Part shown: positions 9,837 to 17,801 of the stretch, piece by piece
Layout: each line of letters starts with the position of its first letter
Numbering within the stretch: position 1 is the first letter of the stretch
DNA from: Methyloprofundus sp.
Lineage (GTDB): Bacteria; Pseudomonadota; Gammaproteobacteria; Methylococcales; Methylomonadaceae
NCBI GenBank assembly: GCA_014859465.1
Contig: JACUUF010000013.1
Coordinates: forward strand, 1-50,862
Direction of reading: 5' to 3'
DNA length: 50,862 nucleotides
The notes under the pieces: generated by a model
Told to the model about the DNA's origin: nothing
The model's input: only the letters and a program-made list of their open reading frames with translations
The model's database searches: none
Program-made: the position numbers and the translations under genes

Positions 9837-10709
9837 ATAAAACTTTTATTTGCCACTGGCCCCTCAATTAATACGCGTTTTTTGATTGTGGTCTTATTGT
9901 CTGTTTTTTTTCTCGTCACTGAGCAATATAGTGATAAGTTAAACCCTTTGCGCAATATTCTTTCGGTCTTTGTTTATCCGATTCAATATATCGTTGATGT
10001 GCCTACACGCTTATTCAATGATGCACTTGATTCTGTTGAAAGTTACGAGCAACTATTAAGTGAAAATAAAGTATTAAAGCAACAGCAATTGATTAATAGC
10101 GCAAGGTTATTGAAATTTTCGGCCTTGGAGAAAGAAAATATTCGCTTACGCTCCTTGTTAGATAGCTCCTTTAAATTAGGTGAACAGGTTTTGATTGCTG
10201 AATTGTTGTCGGTTAATCTTGCTCCCTATGAGCATGTGGTTGTCGTCAATAAAGGCAGTCGATTTGGCGTATATGCTGGGCAGCCGGTGTTGGATGCAAA
10301 TGGTATCGTTGGGCAAGTGGTTAAGGCTTTGCCTCTGAGCTCGGAGATTATTTTAATTACGGATCCAAATCATGCCATTCCTGTGCAGGTTAATCGCAAT
10401 GGCTTGCATACTATTGCGATCGGTAGTGGTCAGTTAAATAAGCTAAATTTACCTTTTTTGCCTAATAATGCCGATATAGTGCCCGGTGACTTATTAATTA
10501 CTTCTGGTTTAGGGGGCGTTTTTCCGCAAGGCTATCCTGTTGCGGTGGTTGAGTCTTTTGTTGAACAGCCTGATAAACCTTTTGCAGTTATACAGGCTAC
10601 ACCAACTGCGGCCTTGAATACCAGTCGAGAACTGCTAATTGTTTGGAGTAATAGCCAGGTTATTCCTTTAAATAATCCACCGAGTGGACAAGAGCATGGC
10701 CAAGATTAA
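9837..10709 (+). CDS. mreC: rod-shape-determining protein MreC, apparently with an AUA start
   Basis: A periplasmic scaffold of the elongasome, anchored by one N-terminal membrane helix, with a coiled coil (about residues 65-105) and a beta-rich C-terminal domain. The first standard start in frame is TTG at 9882, but it lacks a ribosome binding site and would begin inside the membrane helix. The 15 codons before it read IKLLFATGPSINTRF, which aligns with the conserved MreC start (MKPIFSRGPSLQIRL in E. coli). That puts ATA 9837-9839 exactly where the initiator belongs. AGGG at 9825-9828 sits 8 bases ahead of it. No ATG, GTG or TTG occurs between the preceding in-frame stop and 9882. From 9837 the protein has 290 residues. 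MreD overlaps its 3' end. Confidence 0.9.
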   Translation: MKLLFATGPSINTRFLIVVLLSVFFLVTEQYSDKLNPLRNILSVFVYPIQYIVDVPTRLFNDALDSVESYEQLLSENKVLKQQQLINSARLLKFSALEKENIRLRSLLDSSFKLGEQVLIAELLSVNLAPYEHVVVVNKGSRFGVYAGQPVLDANGIVGQVVKALPLSSEIILITDPNHAIPVQVNRNGLHTIAIGSGQLNKLNLPFLPNNADIVPGDLLITSGLGGVFPQGYPVAVVESFVEQPDKPFAVIQATPTAALNTSRELLIVWSNSQVIPLNNPPSGQEHGQD

Positions 10710-11169
10710 ATTACCGATACTGATTGCTTATTGGCTAACCATTGCCGTTGCTATGGCATTGAATATTACGCCGTGGGCGGCTCCTTTTTTGATGGCGGCA
10801 CCTGACTGGGTACTTTTGACTTTAATTTATTGGACGCTTGCTGCGCCAGAAACAGCTGGTGTTGGAAAGGCGTGGCTGGTTGGTTTATTAGTCGATGTGC
10901 TTACCGGGCAATTACTGGGACAGTATGCATTGGCTTATGCGCTCAGTGTTTTTCTTGGTGTAAAGCAACATAAGCGTATACGGCAGTATCCTATTATTCA
11001 GCAGAGCTTGGCTGTTTTTGCTTTCTTGTTGCTCGCTCGAGTTATGATTTTTTGGATCGAAAATATTAATCATCAAACGGTGTCGATAAATTTTTGGTTG
11101 CCAGTTCTTACTGGGGCTGTCGTTTGGCCAGTAGTCAGTTTATTATTGCGTAACATACACATTGTCTAA
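10696..11169 (+). CDS. mreD: rod-shape-determining protein MreD
   Basis: A small polytopic membrane protein of the elongasome. It is 157 residues from the ATG at 10696; an upstream in-frame GTG at 10684 would add four residues. Hydrophobic segments cover most of the protein, with about five predicted membrane spans. Blocks such as APDWVLLTLIYW and GLLVDVLTGQLLGQYAL match the MreD family (P.W..L.L.YW, G...D...G...G). It overlaps the end of mreC by 14 bases, indicating translational coupling. A roughly 100-base gap follows before mrdA. Confidence 0.94.
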   Translation: MAKIKLPILIAYWLTIAVAMALNITPWAAPFLMAAPDWVLLTLIYWTLAAPETAGVGKAWLVGLLVDVLTGQLLGQYALAYALSVFLGVKQHKRIRQYPIIQQSLAVFAFLLLARVMIFWIENINHQTVSINFWLPVLTGAVVWPVVSLLLRNIHIV

Positions 11170-11267
11170 AAAATTTAATAGCAATGGCGCGGTTCATAAT
11201 GCTTGCTGGGTGTGCAACGATGAGTGTGTGCTCTGTCCTTGCGTCAATAGTAAAGTATTAGGTAGTT

Positions 11268-13112
11268 ATGCATCGTTATCAGGTAATTAAAGATCGATTT
11301 TTAGAAAATCGCATTTTTTTAAGTCGAGCTGTCATCCTATTTGCATTTATGTTGCTGCTAGTTGCAGGCTTGGTTGGTCGTCTAGTTTATTTACAAGTAC
11401 TAGGGCATAAGCTTTATCATAATATGGCGACCAATAACCGAATTAAAGTGTCTTCAATACCGCCTACTCGAGGTATTATTTATGATAAGCATGGCCAAGT
11501 TCTCGCGGAAAATTTGGCTTTTTACAGCTTAGAGCTTATTCCTGATGAAGTGCCTAATATGGATGATACTTTGCAGCGATTGCAATTGGCGTTAAGTATT
11601 CCACAGGAAAAAATTGCAGCCTTTAATAAGCAAAGAAAGCACTACAAGCATTTTGATAGCATCCCTTTGCTATTGCAGCTTAATAAGGCTGAGGTTGCTA
11701 AATTTGCCGTGTTGCGTCATACCTTTCCAGGTGTTGATATTCATGCTCGGTTATTACGTCATTACCCCTTTGCTGAGTTAACAGCACATCTTGTCGGTTA
11801 TGTTGGGCGCATTAATGAAAGCGAACTAAAAACATTGCCTGAAGCAGAATACCGCTCCATGTATACCATAGGTAAAACAGGTATTGAGCTGGCCTATGAA
11901 GATGTTTTACGCGGACATGCAGGTTATGCGGAATTAGAGGCGAATGCCCAAGGTAAGCCTATTAACGAGTTAGGTAGAATTGATTCGATACCAGGCGCAG
12001 ATATTTATTTAACCATTGATATGGAGTTACAGCGCACTGCTTACGATGCCTTAGCTGAATATAACGGCGCTGTAGTGGCGCTTGATTTAGATACGGGGGG
12101 TGTTTTAGTTCAGGTGAGTAAAGCGAGTTTTGACCCTAATTTGTTTGTCACAGGTATTAGTTATAACGATTATGATCGGCTGAATAATTCTAAAAATAAG
12201 CCGCTATTTGACCGTGTTTTGCGTGGTCAATATCCACCAGGGTCAACATTAAAACCCTTTATTGGTCTAGCGGGCTTAGAAAATAACATTACCCATACAC
12301 ATCAGACGATATTTTGCCCCGGGTATTATCGCTTGCCGAATAAGGATCATAAATACCGAGATTGGAAAAAATGGGGGCATGGCAAGGTCGATTTAGATGA
12401 GGCTATTACTCAGTCCTGTGATGTCTATTTTTACGATCTGTCGCTGGCATTAGGAATAGATAAAATGTCAGAGTTTTTGCATAAATTTGGCTTTGGCCAA
12501 GAAACAGGCATTGATTTGAACGGTGAAAAATCCGGCCTATTGCCGTCAAGAGAGTGGAAGCGTATTCATCGTGAGCAAGTATGGTATCCTGGCGAGACTT
12601 TGATTACAGGGATAGGGCAAGGATTTGCTCAGGTCACTCCTTTGCAATTGGCGCGAGCGACCGGTACTTTAGCTAAACGCGGGCAAGTTGTCGCACCGTA
12701 TTTGGCGGAGCGCATTGACTATCAAAACCGATCGGTTGAGATCGAACGCCCAGCACAGGAGCGCATCGATTTAAAAGCTGGAAATGTTCAGGATATTATT
12801 AATGCTATGGTGCGCGTTGTGCACTCGGCGAAAGGAACGGCAAAAAGAATTGCTGAAGGCATTGACTATCAGATCGCCGGAAAAACCGGAACTGCGCAGG
12901 TTTATACGATCAAACAAGACGAAGAGTATGATGAGGCAGAGATCGAATTCAATATGCGAGATCATGCCTTATTTATTGCTTTTGCCCCCGCAGACAATCC
13001 TAAAATTGCTGTGGCGGTGATAGCCGAGCATGGTAGTCATGGTAGTTCCATTGCTGCACCTATTGCGGCCGAGGTTATTAAAAAGTATTTGAACGCAGGT
13101 AATAAGCGATGA
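11268..13112 (+). CDS. mrdA: penicillin-binding protein 2 (peptidoglycan DD-transpeptidase)
   Basis: The class B transpeptidase that cross-links peptidoglycan for cell elongation, working with RodA. It has 614 residues: an N-terminal membrane helix (about 20-42), a pedestal domain with the PPTRGIIYD block (65-73), then the transpeptidase domain. The penicillin-binding motifs are S326-T-L-K329 (PPGSTLKP), S383-C-D and K539-T-G (AGKTGTA). Length matches PBP2. Its stop overlaps the start of mrdB by 4 bases, so synthase and polymerase are translationally coupled. Confidence 0.97.
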   Translation: MHRYQVIKDRFLENRIFLSRAVILFAFMLLLVAGLVGRLVYLQVLGHKLYHNMATNNRIKVSSIPPTRGIIYDKHGQVLAENLAFYSLELIPDEVPNMDDTLQRLQLALSIPQEKIAAFNKQRKHYKHFDSIPLLLQLNKAEVAKFAVLRHTFPGVDIHARLLRHYPFAELTAHLVGYVGRINESELKTLPEAEYRSMYTIGKTGIELAYEDVLRGHAGYAELEANAQGKPINELGRIDSIPGADIYLTIDMELQRTAYDALAEYNGAVVALDLDTGGVLVQVSKASFDPNLFVTGISYNDYDRLNNSKNKPLFDRVLRGQYPPGSTLKPFIGLAGLENNITHTHQTIFCPGYYRLPNKDHKYRDWKKWGHGKVDLDEAITQSCDVYFYDLSLALGIDKMSEFLHKFGFGQETGIDLNGEKSGLLPSREWKRIHREQVWYPGETLITGIGQGFAQVTPLQLARATGTLAKRGQVVAPYLAERIDYQNRSVEIERPAQERIDLKAGNVQDIINAMVRVVHSAKGTAKRIAEGIDYQIAGKTGTAQVYTIKQDEEYDEAEIEFNMRDHALFIAFAPADNPKIAVAVIAEHGSHGSSIAAPIAAEVIKKYLNAGNKR

Positions 13113-14242
13113 AGGTGGAGTTAAGAGCGGAGCAGTTTAAGGAGCATTCTTTGCTTGGTAGTTTGTTACGTAAATTGCATGTAGATATTCCTTTGCTAAT
13201 GGGTTTGCTCTTATTGTTGGTTTTGAGTTTTATGATGCTATATAGCACGGGTAACAAAGAAACCGCCTTGCTGATACGTCAAGCGGCGCGTATGGCGATT
13301 GCTGGTTTTTTGATGATTGTGTTAGCGCATATTAATCCGCGTCAATTCCAGCGTTATTCAGTACCTTTGTATAGTTTAGGGGTGGTTTTATTAATGGCTG
13401 TTTTACTGGTAGGCGATGTGGGCAAGGGGGCGCAGCGCTGGTTAGATTTGGGGTTGTTTCGTTTTCAACCGTCAGAAATGATTAAAATTACCACGCCAAT
13501 GATGGTTGCGTGGTATTTAGCGAGGCATGATATACCGCCTAAATGGCGACATATAGGCATAGCCACGCTTTTTATCGTGATTCCTACGCTATTAATTGTG
13601 CGTCAGCCGGATTTAGGGACATCTTTATTAGTGGCAAGTTCCGGTGCCTCTGTTTTGTATTTTGCCGGTCTTTCTTGGCGCTTTTTGCTGGTTACTATTC
13701 TTGGCTTGAGCGCGCTTACTCCTCTTTATTGGCAATTTTTTATGCGCGGCTATCAAAAGGATCGAGTGCTGACTTTTTTGAATCCAGAGGCTGATCCTAT
13801 GGGCAAGGGCTATCATATTATCCAATCTAAAATTGCCATAGGCTCCGGCGGACCTTACGGAAAGGGATGGCAGGGTAATACCCAGTCACACTTGGATTTT
13901 TTGCCCGAAAGTTCAACCGATTTTATTTTTGCCGTTTTTGCCGAAGAATTTGGTTTGGTCGGTTGCTTAGGTTTGCTCGCTATCTATTTATTGATTATTG
14001 CCCGCGGTTTGTATATTGCTGTGCAAGCGCAGGACACCTATAGTCGCTTGCTTGCAGGTAGTTTGGTGTGTACGTTCTTTGTTTATGTGTTTGTTAATAT
14101 CGGTATGGTTATCGGGATTTTGCCGGTGGTCGGCGTACCTTTGCCTTTAATTAGTTATGGCGGGACATCAATGGTCACCTTGTTTGCAGGCTTTGGCATT
14201 TTGATGTCCATTCATACGCATAAGAAGATGTTATCGCATTAA
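13109..14242 (+). CDS. mrdB: RodA, SEDS-family peptidoglycan glycosyltransferase
   Basis: A polytopic SEDS protein that polymerises lipid II into glycan strands as partner of PBP2. It has 377 residues with about ten membrane spans. Family blocks are present: GKGAQRWLDLGLFRFQPSE (catalytic-region entry), RQPDLGTSLLVA with the conserved Asp, and PVVGVPLPLISYGGTSM near the C-terminus. It overlaps mrdA by 4 bases and ends the shape operon. A 39-base convergent gap separates it from the next minus-strand gene, and no clear terminator hairpin is visible there. Confidence 0.96.
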   Translation: MKVELRAEQFKEHSLLGSLLRKLHVDIPLLMGLLLLLVLSFMMLYSTGNKETALLIRQAARMAIAGFLMIVLAHINPRQFQRYSVPLYSLGVVLLMAVLLVGDVGKGAQRWLDLGLFRFQPSEMIKITTPMMVAWYLARHDIPPKWRHIGIATLFIVIPTLLIVRQPDLGTSLLVASSGASVLYFAGLSWRFLLVTILGLSALTPLYWQFFMRGYQKDRVLTFLNPEADPMGKGYHIIQSKIAIGSGGPYGKGWQGNTQSHLDFLPESSTDFIFAVFAEEFGLVGCLGLLAIYLLIIARGLYIAVQAQDTYSRLLAGSLVCTFFVYVFVNIGMVIGILPVVGVPLPLISYGGTSMVTLFAGFGILMSIHTHKKMLSH

Positions 14243-14281
14243 CAAGTCATTTCACGTGGCTATATCAATTGGGTTATCAGC

Positions 14282-14785
14282 TTAGTAAAGTTTTCCAGTA
14301 AGGTCCAAGTAAGTCAGATACAGGCGCATATCAAATTCTAATTGGTGATAATGCGGTTCCATATGCTGACATAATTGATAAAAGGCCTTATTGTGCTGTT
14401 TTTCCTTTATATGCGCCAATTCATGGACGGTGATCATTTTTAAAAATTCTATAGGTACTTTTTTAAATACTGAGCCTATCCGAATTTCATTTTTTGCTTT
14501 TAATTTACCGCCTTGAACCCTAGCAACAAAAGAATGTAAGCCTAATGCCTGATGTAATACATCGAGCTTGTCGTCATAAACTACTTTACTTAGTGGCTCA
14601 GATTTGCGAATAAATTGGTTTTTTAAGCTCATAACATAAGCGTAAAGTGCTTTATCGCTTCTGATTTCATGGGCAGCAGGATACTTTTTTAGCAGGAATT
14701 CGCCGAGTGTGTTGTTGCTAATTAGCCTCTGTACTTGCTCTTTTACTGGCGCAGGATAGCCGCTTAAGTATTTTAGTGTGTTCAT
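14282..14785 (-). CDS. YgjP-like (DUF45) zinc metallopeptidase-domain protein
   Basis: A 167-residue cytoplasmic protein whose C-terminal half carries a gluzincin-like HExxH motif: H121-E-L-A-H125, with a third histidine at 131 (HNKAF). This block, together with KVPIEFLKMITVHELAH, is characteristic of the YgjP/SprT-like predicted metal-dependent hydrolases. The substrate is not established by sequence. The N-terminal 80 residues are helical and charged, unlike the shorter lead of E. coli YgjP. It is the last gene of a minus-strand run behind moaC, tupB and the DUF5710 gene; spacing to the DUF5710 gene is 34 bases, so co-transcription is possible. Confidence 0.8.
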   Translation of the reverse strand: MNTLKYLSGYPAPVKEQVQRLISNNTLGEFLLKKYPAAHEIRSDKALYAYVMSLKNQFIRKSEPLSKVVYDDKLDVLHQALGLHSFVARVQGGKLKAKNEIRIGSVFKKVPIEFLKMITVHELAHIKEKQHNKAFYQLCQHMEPHYHQLEFDMRLYLTYLDLTGKLY

Positions 14786-14819
14786 TTGATGTGCTGTTTT
14801 TTAGCGTCCAGTATGCGTA

Positions 14820-15101
14820 TTAAATCCAAGGCGGCTGATCGCCGCTGTAGGCAATAAATTTTTTATCTTTTGCCGATGTCACCACGCCAAGTAATATTTT
14901 ATTAGTTGAGCTCTGTGTCTTTGGCTTTGATGATTTAGTGGCGTTGCTAGGTGCTTCTGTTTGCCACTTGGCAAAGCTACTTAAATTAGCTCCTGCCGGC
15001 GCATACCACTTCTTTTGTGCGGCATCCCATTTTGCGCCTAGTGCTTTTGCAGCATCTTTTTCTGCATAAGGTACAGTGAGGTAGGTTTTTGAATTAGGCA
15101 T
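14820..15101 (-). CDS. DUF5710-domain small protein
   Basis: A 93-residue protein from the ATG at 15099-15101; an upstream TTG at 15134 adds eleven residues without support. The first 50 residues (TYLTVPYAEKDAAKALGAKW, then a Trp-rich KKWYAPAG block) match the DUF5710 domain. That domain is often attached to primases, DNA-processing proteins or phage proteins and is thought to bind nucleic acid or nucleotides. The rest is a Ser/Thr/Lys-rich low-complexity linker and a short conserved-looking tail (KFIAYSGDQPPWI). Function is unknown. It follows tupB by about 40 bases on the minus strand and may be read from the moaC message. Confidence 0.7.
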   Translation of the reverse strand: MPNSKTYLTVPYAEKDAAKALGAKWDAAQKKWYAPAGANLSSFAKWQTEAPSNATKSSKPKTQSSTNKILLGVVTSAKDKKFIAYSGDQPPWI

Positions 15102-15141
15102 ATTAGTTTTTCTTTGTGCGTTATAAATAATCAAGTCACTG

Positions 15142-15837
15142 TTAGTGGCTATTTTCTGGTGTAAGTTGTTGTAGTATAAAATTCACACCAAAGGCTACAC
15201 TTAATAAGACGATGCCGAGTGCCAAGCCTAGGACAAAGTCGCCTTTACTTGTTTCTAGTGCAATGGCAGTGGTCATAGTGCGCGTAACGCCGTGTATATT
15301 TCCACCTAGCATCATGGCGGCACCTACTTCGCCAATGGCGCGGCCAAAACCGGTAATGATTGCAGCGAGAATAACGTAACGTAACTCGGTTAGTAGCGGC
15401 AATACTAATTGTGCTTGCTTAGCACCTAAAGATTTTAGGGTGGGCAGCAGGCGGTTATCAGCTGACTGTACAGCGACGACGGTCATATTAATAATAATCG
15501 GTAAAATTAAGCTAGCTTCGCCTAATATTAACGCGGTTTCGGTGTATAAAAGCCCATAATCACCGAATATTCCTCGGCGACTCAGTAGGCCATAAAAAAT
15601 TAAGCCGATCATTACCGTTGGCATGGCCATTAGTGTGTTCAGTAGTTGTAATAATAAGCGTTTGCCGATAAATTCATTAATAGCAATATAAATCCCCGCA
15701 GGAATAGCTAAACTGGCGGCCAGTGCTGTTGCTATGAGTGCAATTTTTAAAGAAGTCCAAACAATAAAATATACTTCGGGGTTGAATTGTAATAAAAGCT
15801 GTATCGCTCCTACTAGCGCGTCGGTAAAATAATTCAC
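15142..15837 (-). CDS. tupB: tungstate-type ABC transporter permease (TupB family)
   Basis: A 231-residue inner-membrane permease with five to six spans and the EAA loop (SLGAKQAQLVLPLLTELR, then GFGRAIGEVGAAMMLGGN). The block GEVGAAMMLGGNIHGVTRTMTTAIALETSKGDF, here quoted only in part as GGNIHGVTRTMTTAIALETS, is typical of tungstate permeases (TupB/WtpB) rather than ModB. It starts with GTG four bases behind the moaC stop without a clear ribosome binding site, suggesting translational coupling. The partner binding protein TupA and ATPase TupC are not in the window. Placement next to moaC and moaDE links it to molybdenum or tungsten cofactor supply. Confidence 0.85.
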   Translation of the reverse strand: MNYFTDALVGAIQLLLQFNPEVYFIVWTSLKIALIATALAASLAIPAGIYIAINEFIGKRLLLQLLNTLMAMPTVMIGLIFYGLLSRRGIFGDYGLLYTETALILGEASLILPIIINMTVVAVQSADNRLLPTLKSLGAKQAQLVLPLLTELRYVILAAIITGFGRAIGEVGAAMMLGGNIHGVTRTMTTAIALETSKGDFVLGLALGIVLLSVAFGVNFILQQLTPENSH

Positions 15838-15841
15838 CGGA

Positions 15842-16327
15842 TTAATCAGAGGTACTGCGTTGCCATTGGCCAGATTTACCCCCTGATTTTTCTTCGAGGC
15901 GTACGTTTTGAATGCACATGCCCCGATCCACGGCTTTACACATATCGTAAATAGTCAGTAAGGCGATTTGCGTGGCGGTGAGTGCTTCCATTTCTACACC
16001 TGTTTGACCGTTGGTTTTTACGGTTGTCTGGCAGTGCACTCGATTGTTTTCTGGGTCGGTATGAAAAGTGACTTCGACATGGGTAAGGGGCAGTGGGTGG
16101 CAGAGAGGAATCAGATCGGCTGTTCTTTTGCTGGCCATAATGCCAGCAATACGGGCAATGGAGAGTACGTCGCCTTTTTTATGTGCGCCACTTTGAATTA
16201 ATGCTAAGGTACTGGGTAACATTTCGATATAGCCACTGGTCACGGCCGTGCGTTGGGTGATGGCTTTTTGACCAACGTCAACCATGTGGGCTTCGCCGGA
16301 TTGATTGAAATGAGTGAGTTTTGTCAT
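15842..16327 (-). CDS. moaC: cyclic pyranopterin monophosphate synthase
   Basis: A 161-residue enzyme that, after MoaA, converts 3',8-cyclo-GTP into cyclic pyranopterin monophosphate, the first stable molybdopterin intermediate. Conserved blocks are visible: [16 protein letters not shown] at the start, [14 protein letters not shown] with the active-site histidines, and [22 protein letters not shown] with the catalytic Asp/Lys region. Length is normal. It is divergent from moaD across 67 bases and co-directional with tupB. The intergenic region is too short for a Moco riboswitch plus promoters. Confidence 0.97.
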   Translation of the reverse strand: MTKLTHFNQSGEAHMVDVGQKAITQRTAVTSGYIEMLPSTLALIQSGAHKKGDVLSIARIAGIMASKRTADLIPLCHPLPLTHVEVTFHTDPENNRVHCQTTVKTNGQTGVEMEALTATQIALLTIYDMCKAVDRGMCIQNVRLEEKSGGKSGQWQRSTSD

Positions 16328-16394
16328 GATATAGAAAGGTGTACATGAAAGTATCTCTATATTATCTATTGTTTTGCTGATTGAGTGAATAATT

Positions 16395-16628
16395 GTGTCG
16401 ATAAAAGTGCGTTATTTTGCAAGTTTAAAAGAGTTGTTGGGGCGTTCTGAAGATACCCTGGCATTTGAGCAAGATTTAAGTGTGGCCGATGTGTGGGCAA
16501 AAGCAACTCAATTACACGTTATGCCTGAAAATACCTTGGCTGCGTTGAATATGGAATATGTTGCCTTAGACTGTGCCGTTGCGGACGGTGATGAGGTGGC
16601 TTTCTTTCCGCCAGTGACCGGAGGGTAA
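16395..16628 (+). CDS. moaD: molybdopterin synthase sulfur-carrier subunit
   Basis: A 77-residue ubiquitin-like sulfur carrier ending in the required Gly-Gly (PPVTGG), whose C-terminal thiocarboxylate donates sulfur to precursor Z. It begins with GTG ([15 protein letters not shown]). It lies two bases before moaE, its enzymatic partner, and is divergent from moaC. The thiolation enzyme MoeB is not in view. Confidence 0.95.
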   Translation: MSIKVRYFASLKELLGRSEDTLAFEQDLSVADVWAKATQLHVMPENTLAALNMEYVALDCAVADGDEVAFFPPVTGG

Positions 16629-16629
16629 T

Positions 16630-17076
16630 ATGATTAAAATTGTGGCTATGGAGTTTGATCCCTTTGCTGAGGTTCAGGCTTATCAAGAAAAGCAGCAAGC
16701 CTTATCGGGGAAATATGGTGCAACTAATATTTTCATTGGTACGATGCGTGATTTTAATGAGGGCGAGCTAGTGAAAGGCATGACCTTAGAGCATTATCCA
16801 GGTATGACGGAAAAGCAGTTGGATGCAGTGGTGCAAGAGGCTGGCCAGCAGTGGGCTTTATTGGATGTTTTAGTAATGCATCGTGTCGGTGATGTTTTCC
16901 CTGATGATGTTTTGGTGCTAGTCGCTGTTTGGTCGGTGCATCGGGGCGATGCTTTTGATGCGGGGCGTTTTATTATGGAAGCGTTAAAGTCTAAAGTGCC
17001 TTTCTGGAAGAAAGAGATATTAGCCAGTGATCAACGTCGTTGGGTAGCGAAAAATACCGATGGTTATAGTCTATAG
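16630..17076 (+). CDS. moaE: molybdopterin synthase catalytic subunit
   Basis: A 148-residue large subunit of molybdopterin synthase that transfers two sulfurs from MoaD thiocarboxylate onto cyclic pyranopterin. Typical blocks are GATNIFIGTMRDFNEG near residue 35, VLVMHRVGDVFPDDVLVLVA and the C-terminal KSKVPFWKKE with active-site lysines. It directly follows moaD and is closed by a bidirectional terminator shared with ppa. Confidence 0.96.
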   Translation: MIKIVAMEFDPFAEVQAYQEKQQALSGKYGATNIFIGTMRDFNEGELVKGMTLEHYPGMTEKQLDAVVQEAGQQWALLDVLVMHRVGDVFPDDVLVLVAVWSVHRGDAFDAGRFIMEALKSKVPFWKKEILASDQRRWVAKNTDGYSL

Positions 17077-17084
17077 CCAAAGGT

Positions 17085-17118
17085 TTTAGCTGTGCTTAAA
17101 GTGCAAGGCACAGCTAAA
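17085..17118. terminator. bidirectional terminator between moaE and ppa
   Basis: A perfect 11-bp stem (TTTAGCTGTGC 17085-17095 with GCACAGCTAAA 17108-17118) with a 12-nt loop lies in the convergent gap. T-rich sequence follows on plus (GTTTTATATT) and the complement on minus is also T-containing (ACCTTTGG). Confidence 0.75.
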
Positions 17119-17146
17119 GTTTTATATTGCTGTATGCGTTTAAATC

Positions 17147-17695
17147 TTAGAACGCAGGTTTTTGAGTAGTATTGTTGTAACGCTCAATACTAGATAAGAT
17201 TTCAGCTTCAGCAGATTCAATGCCTTCCCAGCCTTCAATTTTAACCCACTTACCTTTTTCTAAATCTTTGTAATGTTCAAAGAAATGCGCGATTTTATCT
17301 AAATCTGCTTCTGGGAAGTCTAGGTAAGTTTCGATTTTATTGTAGTACTGAGTCAGCTTCTGTATTGGCACCGCTAAGATTTTTGCATCTTCGCCTGCTT
17401 CGTCAGACATTTTCAAAACGCCAATCGGACGACAACGAATAACACTGCCACTTAAGATGGGGTGTGGTGTGATAACTAATACATCAACTGGGTCGCCGTC
17501 ATCCGATAAAGTGTGTGGCACATAACCATAGTTTGCTGGGTACTGCATCGCTGTGCCCATAAAACGGTCTACTGTTAAAGCGCCTGTCTCTTTATCGACT
17601 TCATATTTAACTGGATCGCTGTATGCAGGGATTTCAATAATGACATTGATGTCGCTAGGGACATCTTTGCCGGGTTTAACGTTTGTAAATGACAT
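17147..17695 (-). CDS. ppa: inorganic pyrophosphatase (soluble, family I)
   Basis: A 182-residue cytoplasmic enzyme that hydrolyses pyrophosphate and so drives biosynthetic reactions. Family I signatures are present: [19 protein letters not shown] with substrate-binding Lys/Glu/Tyr, and the metal-binding block [10 protein letters not shown] (Asp triad) around residues 66-75. Length is close to the E. coli enzyme. It is a single gene on the minus strand, convergent with moaE. Confidence 0.96.
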   Translation of the reverse strand: MSFTNVKPGKDVPSDINVIIEIPAYSDPVKYEVDKETGALTVDRFMGTAMQYPANYGYVPHTLSDDGDPVDVLVITPHPILSGSVIRCRPIGVLKMSDEAGEDAKILAVPIQKLTQYYNKIETYLDFPEADLDKIAHFFEHYKDLEKGKWVKIEGWEGIESAEAEILSSIERYNNTTQKPAF

Positions 17696-17801
17696 GCGAT
17701 TTCTCTTATGTTGGGAAATTAATAACTATGTAATTATACCCATATTCTTTATACTTTGAGCGCTAATTGTTGTGAAATTATTGAAGTTTTGGAGAGTTGA
17801 A

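Noticed and set aside
11185-11262. Short ORF of 25 codons resembling a lipoprotein start in the mreD-mrdA gap
   Set aside because: No ribosome binding site, ends after 25 codons and is not a known member of shape operons; probably chance.
16328-16394. Possible Moco riboswitch between moaC and moaD
   Set aside because: Only 67 bases separate the two starts, too little for the riboswitch plus divergent promoters, and only short AT-rich inverted pieces are visible.
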